Below, one piece after another: positions 17,376 to 26,915 of a stretch of 64,000 nucleotides of DNA. A program made the translations under genes and the position numbers. The DNA comes from Achromobacter pulmonis (GTDB lineage Bacteria > Pseudomonadota > Gammaproteobacteria > Burkholderiales > Burkholderiaceae_B): NCBI RefSeq assembly GCF_002885955.2, contig NZ_POQS01000001.1, forward strand, positions 920,211-984,210, written 5' to 3'. The notes under the pieces are model-generated. The model ran no database searches and had not been told where the DNA came from. It saw only the letters and a program-made list of their open reading frames with translations. The number at the start of each line of letters is the position of its first letter. The first letter of the stretch is position 1.

Positions 17376-18350
17376 TTACTGCTGCGGCACCTTCGCCTTG
17401 ACGACGATGCGCTTCCACAGCGCGATCTCGTTTTCCTGGAAGGTGCGCATCTGCTGCGGACCGCCCGTCATGGGCGTGGCGCCCAGGCGTTCGTAGAAGC
17501 GCCGGGTCTCGTCCATTTTCGAGATTTGGGTGAACAGCTCCGCCAGCCTGGCGGTCTGCCCGGGCGGCGTCTTGGCGCTGACCATCGCGCCCACCCAGGT
17601 GTAGGCCTCGAAGCCCGGCAGCCCCGCTTCGCTTGCGGTCGGCACGTCGGGCGAGGTCGACACGCGCTTGTCCGACGCGACGGCGACGGCCTTGACCCGT
17701 CCGTCCTTGGCCAGCTCCTGCACCGCCGTCACTTCGGCGAAGGTGTAGTCCACCGTGCCCGAGGCCACGGCGGTGATGGCGTCGGCCGCGCCCTTGAACG
17801 GCACGTGCACGGCCTGGATGCCGGCGCTGTCGTTGAGCAGCTCGCCCATCAACTGGTAGCCGGCCGAGCCGGCGCCGAAGTTCACCTTGCCCGTATTGGC
17901 CTTGGCGTAGGCGATCAAGCCTTTCAGGTCGGCGTACGTCGCCTGCGGCTTGACGGCCAGCATGGCCGGCGAGCGCATCATCATGGTCAGCGGCGAGAAG
18001 TCGGCCACCGGGTCGTAGGGCAGCTGCTTGAACAGCGCGGCGTTCACGGCCAGCGTGGAATTGCTGCCGATGAAGATGGTGTAGCCGTCGGCCGGCGCGG
18101 CCAGCACGTTCTTGACCGCGATGAAGCCGTTGGCCCCGGGGCGGTTCTCGACCACCACGGGCTGGCCGGTCAACTCCTGCAGCTGGCGCGCGAAATAGCG
18201 CGCCGAGGTGTCGGTTCCGCTGCCGGGACCGAACGGCACCACGAATTTCAGCGGACGGGAAGGAAAGGTCTCGGCGTGCGCCGCGGGCAGCGCGGCCAGC
18301 AGGCAGCCGCCGATGGCGGCCGCCATCAATTGTCTTCTGTAGGTTCGCAC
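17376..18350 (-). CDS. Bug/TctC-family binding protein
   Basis: 324-aa periplasmic receptor: signal peptide about 1-26 (AHA-ETF), then FPSRPLKFVVPFGPGSGTDTSARYF and NRPGANGFIAVKNVL. The GTG start at 18350 is chosen because AGGAG lies 6 nt upstream; an ATG eight codons in has nothing comparable. It stands alone, followed by the convergent DUF1185 gene and with the GntR gene upstream on the same strand (107-bp gap holding two TGGTC repeats). Confidence 0.9.
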   Translation of the reverse strand: MRTYRRQLMAAAIGGCLLAALPAAHAETFPSRPLKFVVPFGPGSGTDTSARYFARQLQELTGQPVVVENRPGANGFIAVKNVLAAPADGYTIFIGSNSTLAVNAALFKQLPYDPVADFSPLTMMMRSPAMLAVKPQATYADLKGLIAYAKANTGKVNFGAGSAGYQLMGELLNDSAGIQAVHVPFKGAADAITAVASGTVDYTFAEVTAVQELAKDGRVKAVAVASDKRVSTSPDVPTASEAGLPGFEAYTWVGAMVSAKTPPGQTARLAELFTQISKMDETRRFYERLGATPMTGGPQQMRTFQENEIALWKRIVVKAKVPQQ

Positions 18351-18457
18351 CTGTGTCTCCTGGTCTGGTCTAGTTCTGACCTGACTCTAGAGGGCCGGCG
18401 CGCTTCGTGTCCAATATTAAGAATTTGCCTGCTGATATCGACTGCGTATCAAGGGGT

Positions 18458-19147
18458 TCAAGCGCCGGGGATCGTCAGCGACAGCCCGGCGCGGTCGGCC
18501 ACGTTGCAGATATGGGCCCGCATCGCGCGGCGCGCGGCCTCGGGCGAGCCGGTGGCCAGCGCCTGGATGATCTCGGCGTGTTCGCGTATCGGCTCGCGCA
18601 CGCGGGCCGGGTCGGCGAAGGCGACCTGGCGGCTGCCGTCGACCACGTCGGCGATGCTTTCGGCCAGGTCCAGCAGCATGGGGCTGCCGGCGATCTCGAA
18701 CAGGCAGGCATGGAAGGCATGGTCGCCCTCGGACATCGTGACCAGGTCGCCGGCGTCGGCGGCCTGCTCCATCTGCGCGATGGTGGCGTGCAGGCGGCCC
18801 AGCCCGGCCTGGGTGACCACGCTGGCGGCCAGCCCCGCGGCCAGTTCTTCGAGCTGGTTGCGCACCAGGTAGACGTCGCGCAGCGCGTAGCGCCCCTGGA
18901 AGCGCCAGCGCCCGTAGGCGCTGCCCAGGCCTTTTTCGCCGGGCCGGGCGATGAAGACGCCGCGGCCGGCTTCGCTGCGCAGCAGGCCCAGGCCTTCCAG
19001 CATGGTGATGGCCTCGCGCAGCGAGGCGCGGCTCACGGCCAGCGACTCGGCCAGCTGGCGCTGGCCCGGCAGCTTGCCGGCCGCCGCCCATTCGCCGGCG
19101 CGGATGCGGGCCTGCAGCTGCTGGGCTATGTGTTCAACGGTATTCAT
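18458..19147 (-). CDS. GntR-family regulator, FadR subfamily (FCD domain)
   Basis: 229 aa. N-terminal winged helix (about 5-70: LPGQRQLAESLAVSRASLREAITMLEGLGLL) and FCD all-helical ligand/metal domain (about 85-220) with the spaced Asp/His residues (GDHAFHACLF, REHAEII, RAHICNVA). The ATG at 19147 has GAGGG 8 nt upstream; the longer in-frame start was rejected. Divergent from the amidase gene; an AACTGGTC-N-GACCGGT operator lies between them and a second one precedes the ABC importer operon, so it most likely controls both. Confidence 0.9.
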   Translation of the reverse strand: MNTVEHIAQQLQARIRAGEWAAAGKLPGQRQLAESLAVSRASLREAITMLEGLGLLRSEAGRGVFIARPGEKGLGSAYGRWRFQGRYALRDVYLVRNQLEELAAGLAASVVTQAGLGRLHATIAQMEQAADAGDLVTMSEGDHAFHACLFEIAGSPMLLDLAESIADVVDGSRQVAFADPARVREPIREHAEIIQALATGSPEAARRAMRAHICNVADRAGLSLTIPGA

Positions 19148-19222
19148 CGCGGCGTCCCTCGGTGCGCAGGCCGGCGCGTAGCGTCGTTGACAGCCCATAC
19201 CTGCCTCGGCATTATGACACCC

Positions 19223-19239
19223 AACTGGTCTGACCGGTA
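19223..19239. promoter_or_regulatory. FadR-type GntR operator 1 (GntR/amidase divergent region)
   Basis: AACTGGTCTGACCGGTA matches the pattern AACTGGTC-N-GACCAGTT with three mismatches in the right arm. It lies 14 bp upstream of the amidase ATG and 76 bp upstream of the GntR ATG. Confidence 0.65.
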
Positions 19240-19253
19240 AGGACAAGCACGAC

Positions 19254-20825
<1,572 letters not shown>

Positions 20826-20830
20826 ACGCG

Positions 20831-20850
20831 GCGCGGCCGGGCGGCCGCGC
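20831..20850 (+). terminator. GC hairpin between amidase and ABC importer operon
   Basis: 8-bp stem GCGCGGCC / GGCCGCGC with a 4-nt loop starts 6 bp after the amidase stop. No T-tract. It probably separates the amidase transcript from the importer operon, which has its own operator just downstream. Confidence 0.4.
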
Positions 20851-20865
20851 ATGCTGGTAAACACT

Positions 20866-20882
20866 AACTGGTCAGACCAGTC
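20866..20882. promoter_or_regulatory. FadR-type GntR operator 2 (importer operon promoter)
   Basis: AACTGGTCAGACCAGTC differs from the 17-bp E. coli FadR consensus AACTGGTC-N-GACCAGTT only at the last base. It lies 100 bp upstream of the binding-protein ATG. The same dyad occurs in front of the amidase. Confidence 0.72.
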
Positions 20883-20981
20883 CGACAGGATTAAAAAACA
20901 AACGACGTTCCCGACCGCCGATCCCGTGCGTTTCGCGCGCACGCCGGCACCGCCGCAGCGCCTTCGCCTAAGGAAACCACG

Positions 20982-22193
20982 ATGAAACTGCTTCGCTTCG
21001 CCGCAGCCGTATCCGCGGTCGTACTTGCCTCCTCCTCCGCCCTCGCCGCCGACCCCATCGTCATCGGCGTCAGCATCGCGCAATCCCCGCCCGGCTCGGT
21101 GGTGCAAGGCACCCAGGTCAAGGACGGCGTCGAGATCATCACCAAGATGATCAACGACAAGGGCGGCGTGCTGGGCCGGCCGCTGAAGATCGTCTACGAA
21201 GACAACCAGGGCATCCCTGAAAAAGGCCGCGCCGCGGCCGAGAAACTCATCTCCCGCGACAAGGTCGTGGCCGTGACCGGCGGCCACCAGAGCTCGGTCT
21301 GCCTGGCGGAAATCGAAGTGGCCCACCGCTACAAGGTGCCCTACGTCAATACCAACTGCTGGTCCGACGACGTGCGCGCCAAGGGCTACCCCGAGGTATT
21401 CAACCCGGCCAACTACAACACACGCGTCTCCAGCGCCATGGCCGACACCATCGCCGCGCTCAAGGTCAAGAGCGTGGTCGCCTTCGCCGAGAACACCGAC
21501 TACGGCATCGGCCAGGCCAAGCTGCTGGGCGAATTCCTCAAGAAGGCCGCGCCCCAGACGCAATACAAGTACGTGGCGCTGGACCGCGCCGGCAAGGACT
21601 TCACGCCCGCGGTGCTGCCGCTGCGCGCCAGCCCGCCGGAACTGGTGGTCAACATCATGCTGCCGCCGGCCGCCTACATCCTCATGAACCAGCTGTACGA
21701 ACAGGGCGTGGCGCCCAGCGCCCACACCTGGTTCTACGACGGCGCCGGCATCGCCGACTACCCCGACTTCTGGAACAACGTGAAGGAAGCCGGCAAGTAC
21801 ATGCTGGCCTTCGGCCTGTACCACCCGCAGATGCCCATGCCGCAGCTCGGCCTGGACGTGGGCGCCGCCTACCAGAAGCAGGCCAAGACCGAACCCAACC
21901 GCCTGATCTTCCAGGCCGCGGACTCGGTGCTGCTGATCGCCCGCGCCATCGAAGAGGCCAAGTCCACCGACAGCGCCGCCATCATCAAGACCCTGCAAGG
22001 CATGCAGTTCGAAGGCGTGCGCGGCAAGTTCGGCTTTTCGCAGCAGCCCGGCTACAGCTTCCAGCAATGGGTCGACATCCCGTACGTCACCTATCAGCTG
22101 ACCGAGGTCGGACAGCCGCTGAGCAAGACCACGCTGATCCAGGCTTCGGGCCAACCGCTGCAGATCGACAAGGCCGTCAAACCGGAAAAATGA
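20982..22193 (+). CDS. ABC transporter substrate-binding protein, branched-chain amino acid (LivK) type
   Basis: 403-aa periplasmic receptor. Signal peptide 1-22 (SALA-ADP), then two lobes of type-I periplasmic-binding fold (DPIVIGVSIAQSPPGS, QVKDGVEIITKMINDKGGVLG, GHQSSVCLAEIEVAHRYKVPY). Members bind amino acids, amides or urea; ligand not determinable. First gene of an importer operon whose remaining genes are livH-, livM-, livG- and livF-type plus allA. A hairpin separates it from the permease genes. Confidence 0.9.
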   Translation: MKLLRFAAAVSAVVLASSSALAADPIVIGVSIAQSPPGSVVQGTQVKDGVEIITKMINDKGGVLGRPLKIVYEDNQGIPEKGRAAAEKLISRDKVVAVTGGHQSSVCLAEIEVAHRYKVPYVNTNCWSDDVRAKGYPEVFNPANYNTRVSSAMADTIAALKVKSVVAFAENTDYGIGQAKLLGEFLKKAAPQTQYKYVALDRAGKDFTPAVLPLRASPPELVVNIMLPPAAYILMNQLYEQGVAPSAHTWFYDGAGIADYPDFWNNVKEAGKYMLAFGLYHPQMPMPQLGLDVGAAYQKQAKTEPNRLIFQAADSVLLIARAIEEAKSTDSAAIIKTLQGMQFEGVRGKFGFSQQPGYSFQQWVDIPYVTYQLTEVGQPLSKTTLIQASGQPLQIDKAVKPEK

Positions 22194-22202
22194 CTGCCCC
22201 CC

Positions 22203-22225
22203 GTGGAGGCGTTTTACGCCTCCAC
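22203..22225 (+). other. Intercistronic hairpin after the binding-protein gene
   Basis: 9-bp perfect stem GTGGAGGCG / CGCCTCCAC with loop TTTTA, 10 bp after the binding-protein stop and 51 bp before the first permease gene. Such hairpins in ABC operons commonly attenuate or stabilise mRNA so that the binding protein is made in excess; that role is inferred. Confidence 0.6.
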
Positions 22226-22276
22226 TCCTGAACCGCTATGCGCGCCGGAAAATTCCCCGGCGCCGGGGAGCATCGA

Positions 22277-23167
22277 GTGCTGGCACTGGACCTGTTCGTC
22301 AACGGCCTGATCATCGGCCTGTACTACGCGCTGATGGCGGTCGGCCTGACCATGATCTTCGGCATCCTGAAGGTCGTGAACTTCGCCCACGGCGAGTTCT
22401 ACATGATCGGCGCCTATACCTATACCCTGGTGTCGCTGGCGCTGGGCGTGCCGCCCTGGCTGGCGCTGCCGGTGGCCGCGGCCGCCGGCGCGCTGCTGGG
22501 CTGGGCCACCGAACGCTGGCTGATGCGCCCGCTCTACGCCGGCTACGGCTCCTGGGGCCTGATGAAGGACGAGTACGCGGTGGTGGTCACCTTCGGCCTG
22601 TCGCTGCTGCTGATCAATCTGGTGGACAAAGTCGTGGGCCCCTACCCCATGCGCGGGCCGGCGCTGTCGGACGTGACGCGCATGGCCGTCGGCCCCTTCA
22701 TGATGAGCGGCCAGAAGCTGATCACGGCCGGGCTTTCCATCGTGCTGCTGGTCGGGCTGGCGCTGTTCATCAAGCGCTCGCTGTGGGGCCGGCAGGTCCA
22801 GGCGGTGGCGCAGAACCGGCTGGGCGCCTCCATCGCCGGCATCGACACCGCGCGCGCCAGCAGCATCATCTTCATGGCCTCGGGCGTGCTCGCCGCGCTG
22901 GCCGGGGCGCTGCTGGCGCCGGTCATCAATCCGGCGCCGGACGTGGGCGCGTTCCCCGCCATCAAGTCCTACGTCATCGTGGTGATCGGCGGCATGGGCT
23001 CGATTCCCGGCAGCATCCTGGCGGCGCTGGCCCTGGGCGTGCTGGAGAGCTTCGGCGCGGTCTATCTGTCCTACGACTACCGCGACACCTTCGGGCTGGC
23101 GCTGCTGATCCTGATCCTGCTGTTCCGGCCGCGCGGCCTGTTCGGCGAACGCGCGCGGGAGGTCTGA
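22277..23167 (+). CDS. ABC transporter permease, LivH type
   Basis: 296-aa inner-membrane permease with about eight helices: LFVNGLIIGLYYALMAVGLT at the N-terminus, VVNFAHGEFYMIGAY, and the cytoplasmic coupling loop AVAQNRLGASIAGIDTARAS. The GTG at 22277 is preferred because GGGGAG lies 6 nt upstream; an ATG at 22238 in the same frame has no ribosome site and would add 13 polar residues. Pairs with the LivM-type permease 2 bp downstream. Confidence 0.88.
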   Translation: MLALDLFVNGLIIGLYYALMAVGLTMIFGILKVVNFAHGEFYMIGAYTYTLVSLALGVPPWLALPVAAAAGALLGWATERWLMRPLYAGYGSWGLMKDEYAVVVTFGLSLLLINLVDKVVGPYPMRGPALSDVTRMAVGPFMMSGQKLITAGLSIVLLVGLALFIKRSLWGRQVQAVAQNRLGASIAGIDTARASSIIFMASGVLAALAGALLAPVINPAPDVGAFPAIKSYVIVVIGGMGSIPGSILAALALGVLESFGAVYLSYDYRDTFGLALLILILLFRPRGLFGERAREV

Positions 23168-23169
23168 AC

Positions 23170-24138
23170 ATGGAACCGCTGGCTCATCCCAATCTGCTGC
23201 GCAACAAGCTCAGCCAGGAAATACGCCTGTCGCTGGTGTTCCTGGCGGTGCTGGCGCTGCTGCCGCTGGGCGTGTCCTCGCCGTACTGGCTGGGCGTGCT
23301 CATCGTCAGCATGTATTTCGCCATGCTGGCCACGGGCTGGAACCTGCTGGCCGGCTACACCGGCCAGTTCTCGCTGGCGCCGGCGGCCTTCGCCATGCTG
23401 GGCGGCTACACCACCGGCCTGCTGGCCTACCACTGGCAGGCGCCGCTGTGGCTGGGGCTGCCGCTGTCGGCGGTGGTGCCGGGGCTGGTCGGGCTGGTGC
23501 TGGGCCGCATCGTGCTGCGGCTGTCGGGCCCCTACCTGGCGCTGACCACGCTGTCGTTCGCCGAGATCGCGCGCCTGGTGATCTACAACTCCATCGACTT
23601 CACCCGCGGCGACCAGGGGCTGAACGTGCCGGCGCTGATCCAAAGCCGGCTCGGCAACTATTACCTGTTCCTGGGCGTGCTGGCGGCGGTCACGCTGCTG
23701 GTGTTCCTGCTGCTGCGGGCGCGTCCGGGCCGTTTCCTGCAGGCGATCCGCGACGACGAGATCGGCGCGGCCAGCCGGGGCATAGACGTGGTGCGCTACA
23801 AGACCCTGGCCTTTCTGGTGAGCTGCGCGATCTGCGGCTTCGCCGGCGGCCTGTACGGCACGTTCGCGCAGCTGGTCAGCCCGGAGCTGGGCATCGTGGC
23901 GCAGACCGGCATCGTCATCGCCATGGTGGTGATAGGCGGCATGGGCACGCTGGTCGGCCCGCTGCTGGGCGCGGTGCTGGTGTACGTCGCCTCCGAACTG
24001 CTGCGCGACGCCGGCAATATCCAGATGATCGTGTTCGCGCTGCTGGTCATCGTGTTCGCGCGCTTCTTCCGCGAAGGACTGTGGGGCCTGGCGCGCCGGG
24101 CCGCGCTGCGCCGTTGCGCCAACGCCAAGGGGGCCTGA
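23170..24138 (+). CDS. ABC transporter permease, LivM type
   Basis: 322-aa permease. N-terminal helices are followed by the LivM motif ATGWNLLAGYTGQFSLAPAA and the loop AIRDDEIGAASRGIDVVRYK, a typical coupling segment. The stop overlaps the ATG of the first ATPase gene (TGATG). Acts with the LivH-type protein as the channel heterodimer. Confidence 0.9.
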   Translation: MEPLAHPNLLRNKLSQEIRLSLVFLAVLALLPLGVSSPYWLGVLIVSMYFAMLATGWNLLAGYTGQFSLAPAAFAMLGGYTTGLLAYHWQAPLWLGLPLSAVVPGLVGLVLGRIVLRLSGPYLALTTLSFAEIARLVIYNSIDFTRGDQGLNVPALIQSRLGNYYLFLGVLAAVTLLVFLLLRARPGRFLQAIRDDEIGAASRGIDVVRYKTLAFLVSCAICGFAGGLYGTFAQLVSPELGIVAQTGIVIAMVVIGGMGTLVGPLLGAVLVYVASELLRDAGNIQMIVFALLVIVFARFFREGLWGLARRAALRRCANAKGA

Positions 24139-24875
24139 TGCCGCTGTTGCAGATATCCGGAATACGCAAGCGCTTCGGCGGCCTGCTCGCCGTCAACGGC
24201 GCGGGCATGGACGTGGCCGACGGCGAACTGCTGGGGCTGATCGGCCCCAACGGCTCGGGCAAGACCACCTTGCTGAACGTGCTGTCGGGCCACCTGGAGG
24301 CCGACGCCGGCGATGTCCGGCTGGACGGGCGCAGCGTGCTGGGCCTGGGGCCGACCCGCCTGACCCGGCTGGGCGTGCTGCGCATGTTCCAGATGACGCG
24401 GGTCTTCAACCGCGTGAGCGCCTACGACAACCTGGTGGTGTGCGGGCTGGCGCTGGGCCTGGACGAGGCCGGCGCCAGCCGGCGCGCGCTGGAACTGCTG
24501 GAGGAGCTGAAACTCGGCCACGTCATGCACCTGGACGCCGGGCAGCTGTCGGGCGGCCAGAAAAAGCTGCTGGAGTTCGGCGCGTGCTTCATGGTGCCGC
24601 CGCGCGTGGCGCTGCTCGACGAGCCCTTCGCCGCGGTGCATCCCGTCATGAAGGAAACCATGTCGGCGTTCATCCGTTGCCGCAACCAGGACGGCCAGAC
24701 CTTCATCCTGGTCAGCCACGATATGCCGGTGGTGGTGGACCTGTGCCCGCGCTCGGTCTGCATGAACGCCGGCCGCGTGCTGGCCGACGGCCCGACCCAG
24801 CAGGTGCTGCGCGAGCCGGCCGTGATCGAGGCCTACCTCGGCGAAGCACAACACGAGGAGCGCGATCATGGCTGA
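24138..24875 (+). CDS. ABC transporter ATPase, LivG type
   Basis: 245-aa ATP-binding subunit: Walker A GPNGSGKTTLLNVLSG, signature LSGGQKKLLEFG, Walker B VALLDEPFAAV, switch His in LVSHD. Overlaps livM-type by one base and the next ATPase by 8 bp. A LivG-like phenotype is supported by the inserted MFQMTRVFNRVSAYDNL region after the Q-loop. Confidence 0.92.
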   Translation: MPLLQISGIRKRFGGLLAVNGAGMDVADGELLGLIGPNGSGKTTLLNVLSGHLEADAGDVRLDGRSVLGLGPTRLTRLGVLRMFQMTRVFNRVSAYDNLVVCGLALGLDEAGASRRALELLEELKLGHVMHLDAGQLSGGQKKLLEFGACFMVPPRVALLDEPFAAVHPVMKETMSAFIRCRNQDGQTFILVSHDMPVVVDLCPRSVCMNAGRVLADGPTQQVLREPAVIEAYLGEAQHEERDHG

Positions 24876-25602
24876 CACGCTGCTGGCGATGGAGAACGTG
24901 ACCGCCGGCTACCTCGGCGACATCGACGTGCTGCGCGGCGTTTCGCTGACGGTGCAGGCCGGCCGCATCAGCGGCCTGATCGGGCTGAACGGCGCCGGCA
25001 AGTCCACGCTCATGAAGGCCATCTGCGGCTTTCTGCCGCCCAAGTCCGGCCGCGTCACGCGCGCCGGCCGCGATATTTCCGGGCAGGCGCCGCACCGCAT
25101 GATCGACGACGGGCTCTGGTACATCCCGCAGGAATCCAGCCTGTTTCCCTACCTCACGGTGGAGGAGAACCTGCGCCTGCCGCTGGAAGGCCGTCGCAAG
25201 CGCTACGGCGACGTGCTGGAGGCGCGCTACGCCGACACGCTGGAGCGCTTTCCGGTGCTGAAGGAAAAGCTCAAGGACCAAGCCGGCAACCTGTCGGGCG
25301 GGCAGCAGAAATCGCTGGAATTCGCCAAGGCCTACATGGTGCAGCCGCAGGTCTGCCTGATCGACGAGCCCAGCATCGGCCTGGCCCCGCGCGTGGCCGC
25401 CGAGGTGTTCCAGTGGATCCGCGCCTTCGCCGACGCGGGCATGGGGATTCTGCTGGTGGACCACAACGTGCGCCGCGTGGTGGCCATGTCCAATCACATC
25501 TACGTGCTGAGCCTGGGCGAGATCACCGCCTCCGGCTCGCCCGAGGATTTCGCCGGCGACCTGCACGAGCAGGTGCGCGAATGGCTGGGGATCAATTTCT
25601 GA
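24868..25602 (+). CDS. ABC transporter ATPase, LivF type
   Basis: 244-aa partner ATPase: Walker A GLNGAGKSTLMKAICG, signature LSGGQQKSLEFAK, Walker B VCLIDEPSIGLAP, switch His LLVDHN. Starts 8 bp inside the LivG-type gene; its stop overlaps the allA start (TGATG), so uptake and downstream metabolism are co-translated. Confidence 0.92.
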   Translation: MADTLLAMENVTAGYLGDIDVLRGVSLTVQAGRISGLIGLNGAGKSTLMKAICGFLPPKSGRVTRAGRDISGQAPHRMIDDGLWYIPQESSLFPYLTVEENLRLPLEGRRKRYGDVLEARYADTLERFPVLKEKLKDQAGNLSGGQQKSLEFAKAYMVQPQVCLIDEPSIGLAPRVAAEVFQWIRAFADAGMGILLVDHNVRRVVAMSNHIYVLSLGEITASGSPEDFAGDLHEQVREWLGINF

Positions 25603-26096
25603 TGGATACACGGACCTTGACGGCGCAGCCCCTCACGGCCGAGGCCTTCGCGCCCTATGGCGAAGTCGTCAGCAGCGCGGGGCGCGGCGGCCGCAGCATC
25701 AATGCCGGCACCTCGCTGCGGGTGGAGATGGACGAGCCCGACATCCTGGGCGACGGCGGCCGGCCGTCGCTGTCGGTGTTCCGCGCGCGCGCCATCGCCC
25801 TGCCCTTCGCCGCGCGCGAACTGGAACGCCACCGCCTGGGCAGCCAGACCTTCCTGCCCCTGGCCGCCGCGCCCTATGTGGTGCTGGTGGCGCTGGGCGC
25901 GGACGCGCCCGACCCGGCCACCTTGCGCGCCTTTCTGGCCGCGCCCGGCGCCGGCGTAACCCTGCGCCGCGGCGTCTGGCATCACCCGTTGATGGCGCTG
26001 GCGGATGGGGATTTCGCGGTGCTGGAGCGCGCGGGCGCGCAGGTGGATTGCGAGGTGGCGCCGCTGCCGGGGGGGGATTGGGTGGTGCTTGCTTGA
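25602..26096 (+). CDS. allA: Ureidoglycolate lyase AllA family
   Basis: 164 aa. In this family the enzyme splits ureidoglycolate to glyoxylate and urea, the last step of allantoin breakdown in some bacteria. AllA-like segments are LTAEAFAPYGEVV, FAARELERHRLGSQTFLPL, PDPATLRAFLA and GVTLRRGVWHHPLMAL. Last gene of the importer operon, overlapping the LivF-type ATPase gene by TGATG. This placement suggests the imported compound is a ureide or is degraded to one; a role outside allantoin catabolism is possible. Confidence 0.85.
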   Translation: MDTRTLTAQPLTAEAFAPYGEVVSSAGRGGRSINAGTSLRVEMDEPDILGDGGRPSLSVFRARAIALPFAARELERHRLGSQTFLPLAAAPYVVLVALGADAPDPATLRAFLAAPGAGVTLRRGVWHHPLMALADGDFAVLERAGAQVDCEVAPLPGGDWVVLA

Positions 26097-26130
26097 GGGG
26101 GTGTGGGGATGAATGGCGGCTTGCGCCGCC

Positions 26131-26197
26131 TGATGGGTTTCGCGCGTTCGATGATTGGGTTCTTGCCCGTGGATTCTCGCGCTGCACCCATCCTACG
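26131..26197 (+). repeat. 67-bp dispersed repeat, copy 1 (left arm of inverted pair)
   Basis: Starts TGATGGGTTTCGCGCGTTCG and ends CTCGCGCTGCACCCATCC+TACG; the middle ~25 bp varies. It forms a large inverted repeat with copy 2 across a 15-bp spacer, 55 of 67 positions matching by my count. Preceded by a GGCGGC/GCCGCC mini-stem. Lies 34 bp after the allA stop. Confidence 0.75.
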
Positions 26198-26212
26198 ATG
26201 CGATTTCACGGC

Positions 26213-26279
26213 CGTAGGATGGGTGCGGCGCGAGAGACCCTGACCAAGAACACGAACGCCGAACGCGCGAAACCCATCA
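26213..26279 (-). repeat. 67-bp dispersed repeat, copy 2 (right arm of inverted pair)
   Basis: Reverse-complement copy beginning CGTAGGATGGGTGCGGCGCG and ending CGCGCGAAACCCATCA. Ends 2 bp before the stop codon of the convergent methyltransferase gene. Folded with copy 1 it would form a long imperfect stem that could end both convergent transcripts. Confidence 0.75.
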
Positions 26280-26281
26280 CC

Positions 26282-26908
26282 CTAAACCCGCCGCCACACA
26301 CTGGCCAGCCACGGCTGCTGATCTCGCGGCAAACCCTGCGGCCGATAGTAATGTTCGAGTTCCTCGAATCCGGCCTCTTTCATCAACCCCCGCCAGCCGT
26401 CCAGGTCGTGGTAGGCGCCGTAGCGCCCGCGGTTCCAGCCTTCCTGGTTGCCGCCGCGCGGATTGGAGCTGAACAGCGCCCCGCGCGGCTTGAGCGCGGC
26501 GCGCAGTTCGCGCAGCACCCGGGGCAGTTCCTGGCCGGGCACGTGGAACAGCGCCGCATTGGCGTAGATGCCGTCGAAGCGGCCGGCGGGCAAGGACAGC
26601 TTGAGAAAGTCCTGCAGCCAGACTTCGCAGCCGCTGGCCTGGCTCGCCATCTCGACGAAGCGCGGCGTGCCGTCCAGGCCCACCGCGCGGTGGCCCAGCG
26701 CCGTGAACGTCTTGAGGTCGCGGCCGGGACCGCAGCCGAAGTCCAGGATGTCGCACGGCGGCGCGCCCTCGATGTGGCGCAGCAGCGCGGCGATGTTCTG
26801 GCTGACATCGTGGTCGCGCGTGCCGGCCTCGAACGATTCGGCGTTCTCCTGGTAGTGCGCCAGGGTCAGCGCACTGATCTTGGCCAGGTCCTCGGCGTCG
26901 AGCCTCAT
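26282..26908 (-). CDS. Class I SAM-dependent methyltransferase
   Basis: 208-aa Rossmann methyltransferase: motif I ILDFGCGPGRDLKTF, acidic residue after beta2 (VGLDGTPRFV), motif IV FDGIYANAALFHVP, and LKPRGALFSSNPRGG. Target unknown; the domain is the Methyltransf_11/25 type acting on small molecules. Starts 7 bp downstream of the pckG stop on the same strand, so it is probably carried on the pckG transcript. Its 3' end abuts the 67-bp inverted repeat. Confidence 0.85.
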   Translation of the reverse strand: MRLDAEDLAKISALTLAHYQENAESFEAGTRDHDVSQNIAALLRHIEGAPPCDILDFGCGPGRDLKTFTALGHRAVGLDGTPRFVEMASQASGCEVWLQDFLKLSLPAGRFDGIYANAALFHVPGQELPRVLRELRAALKPRGALFSSNPRGGNQEGWNRGRYGAYHDLDGWRGLMKEAGFEELEHYYRPQGLPRDQQPWLASVWRRV

Positions 26909-26915
26909 GGGGCCG

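Noticed and set aside
22238..22276. ATG start for the LivH-type permease at 22238
   Set aside because: No ribosome site; the GTG at 22277 is preceded by GGGGAG and starts right at the first helix.
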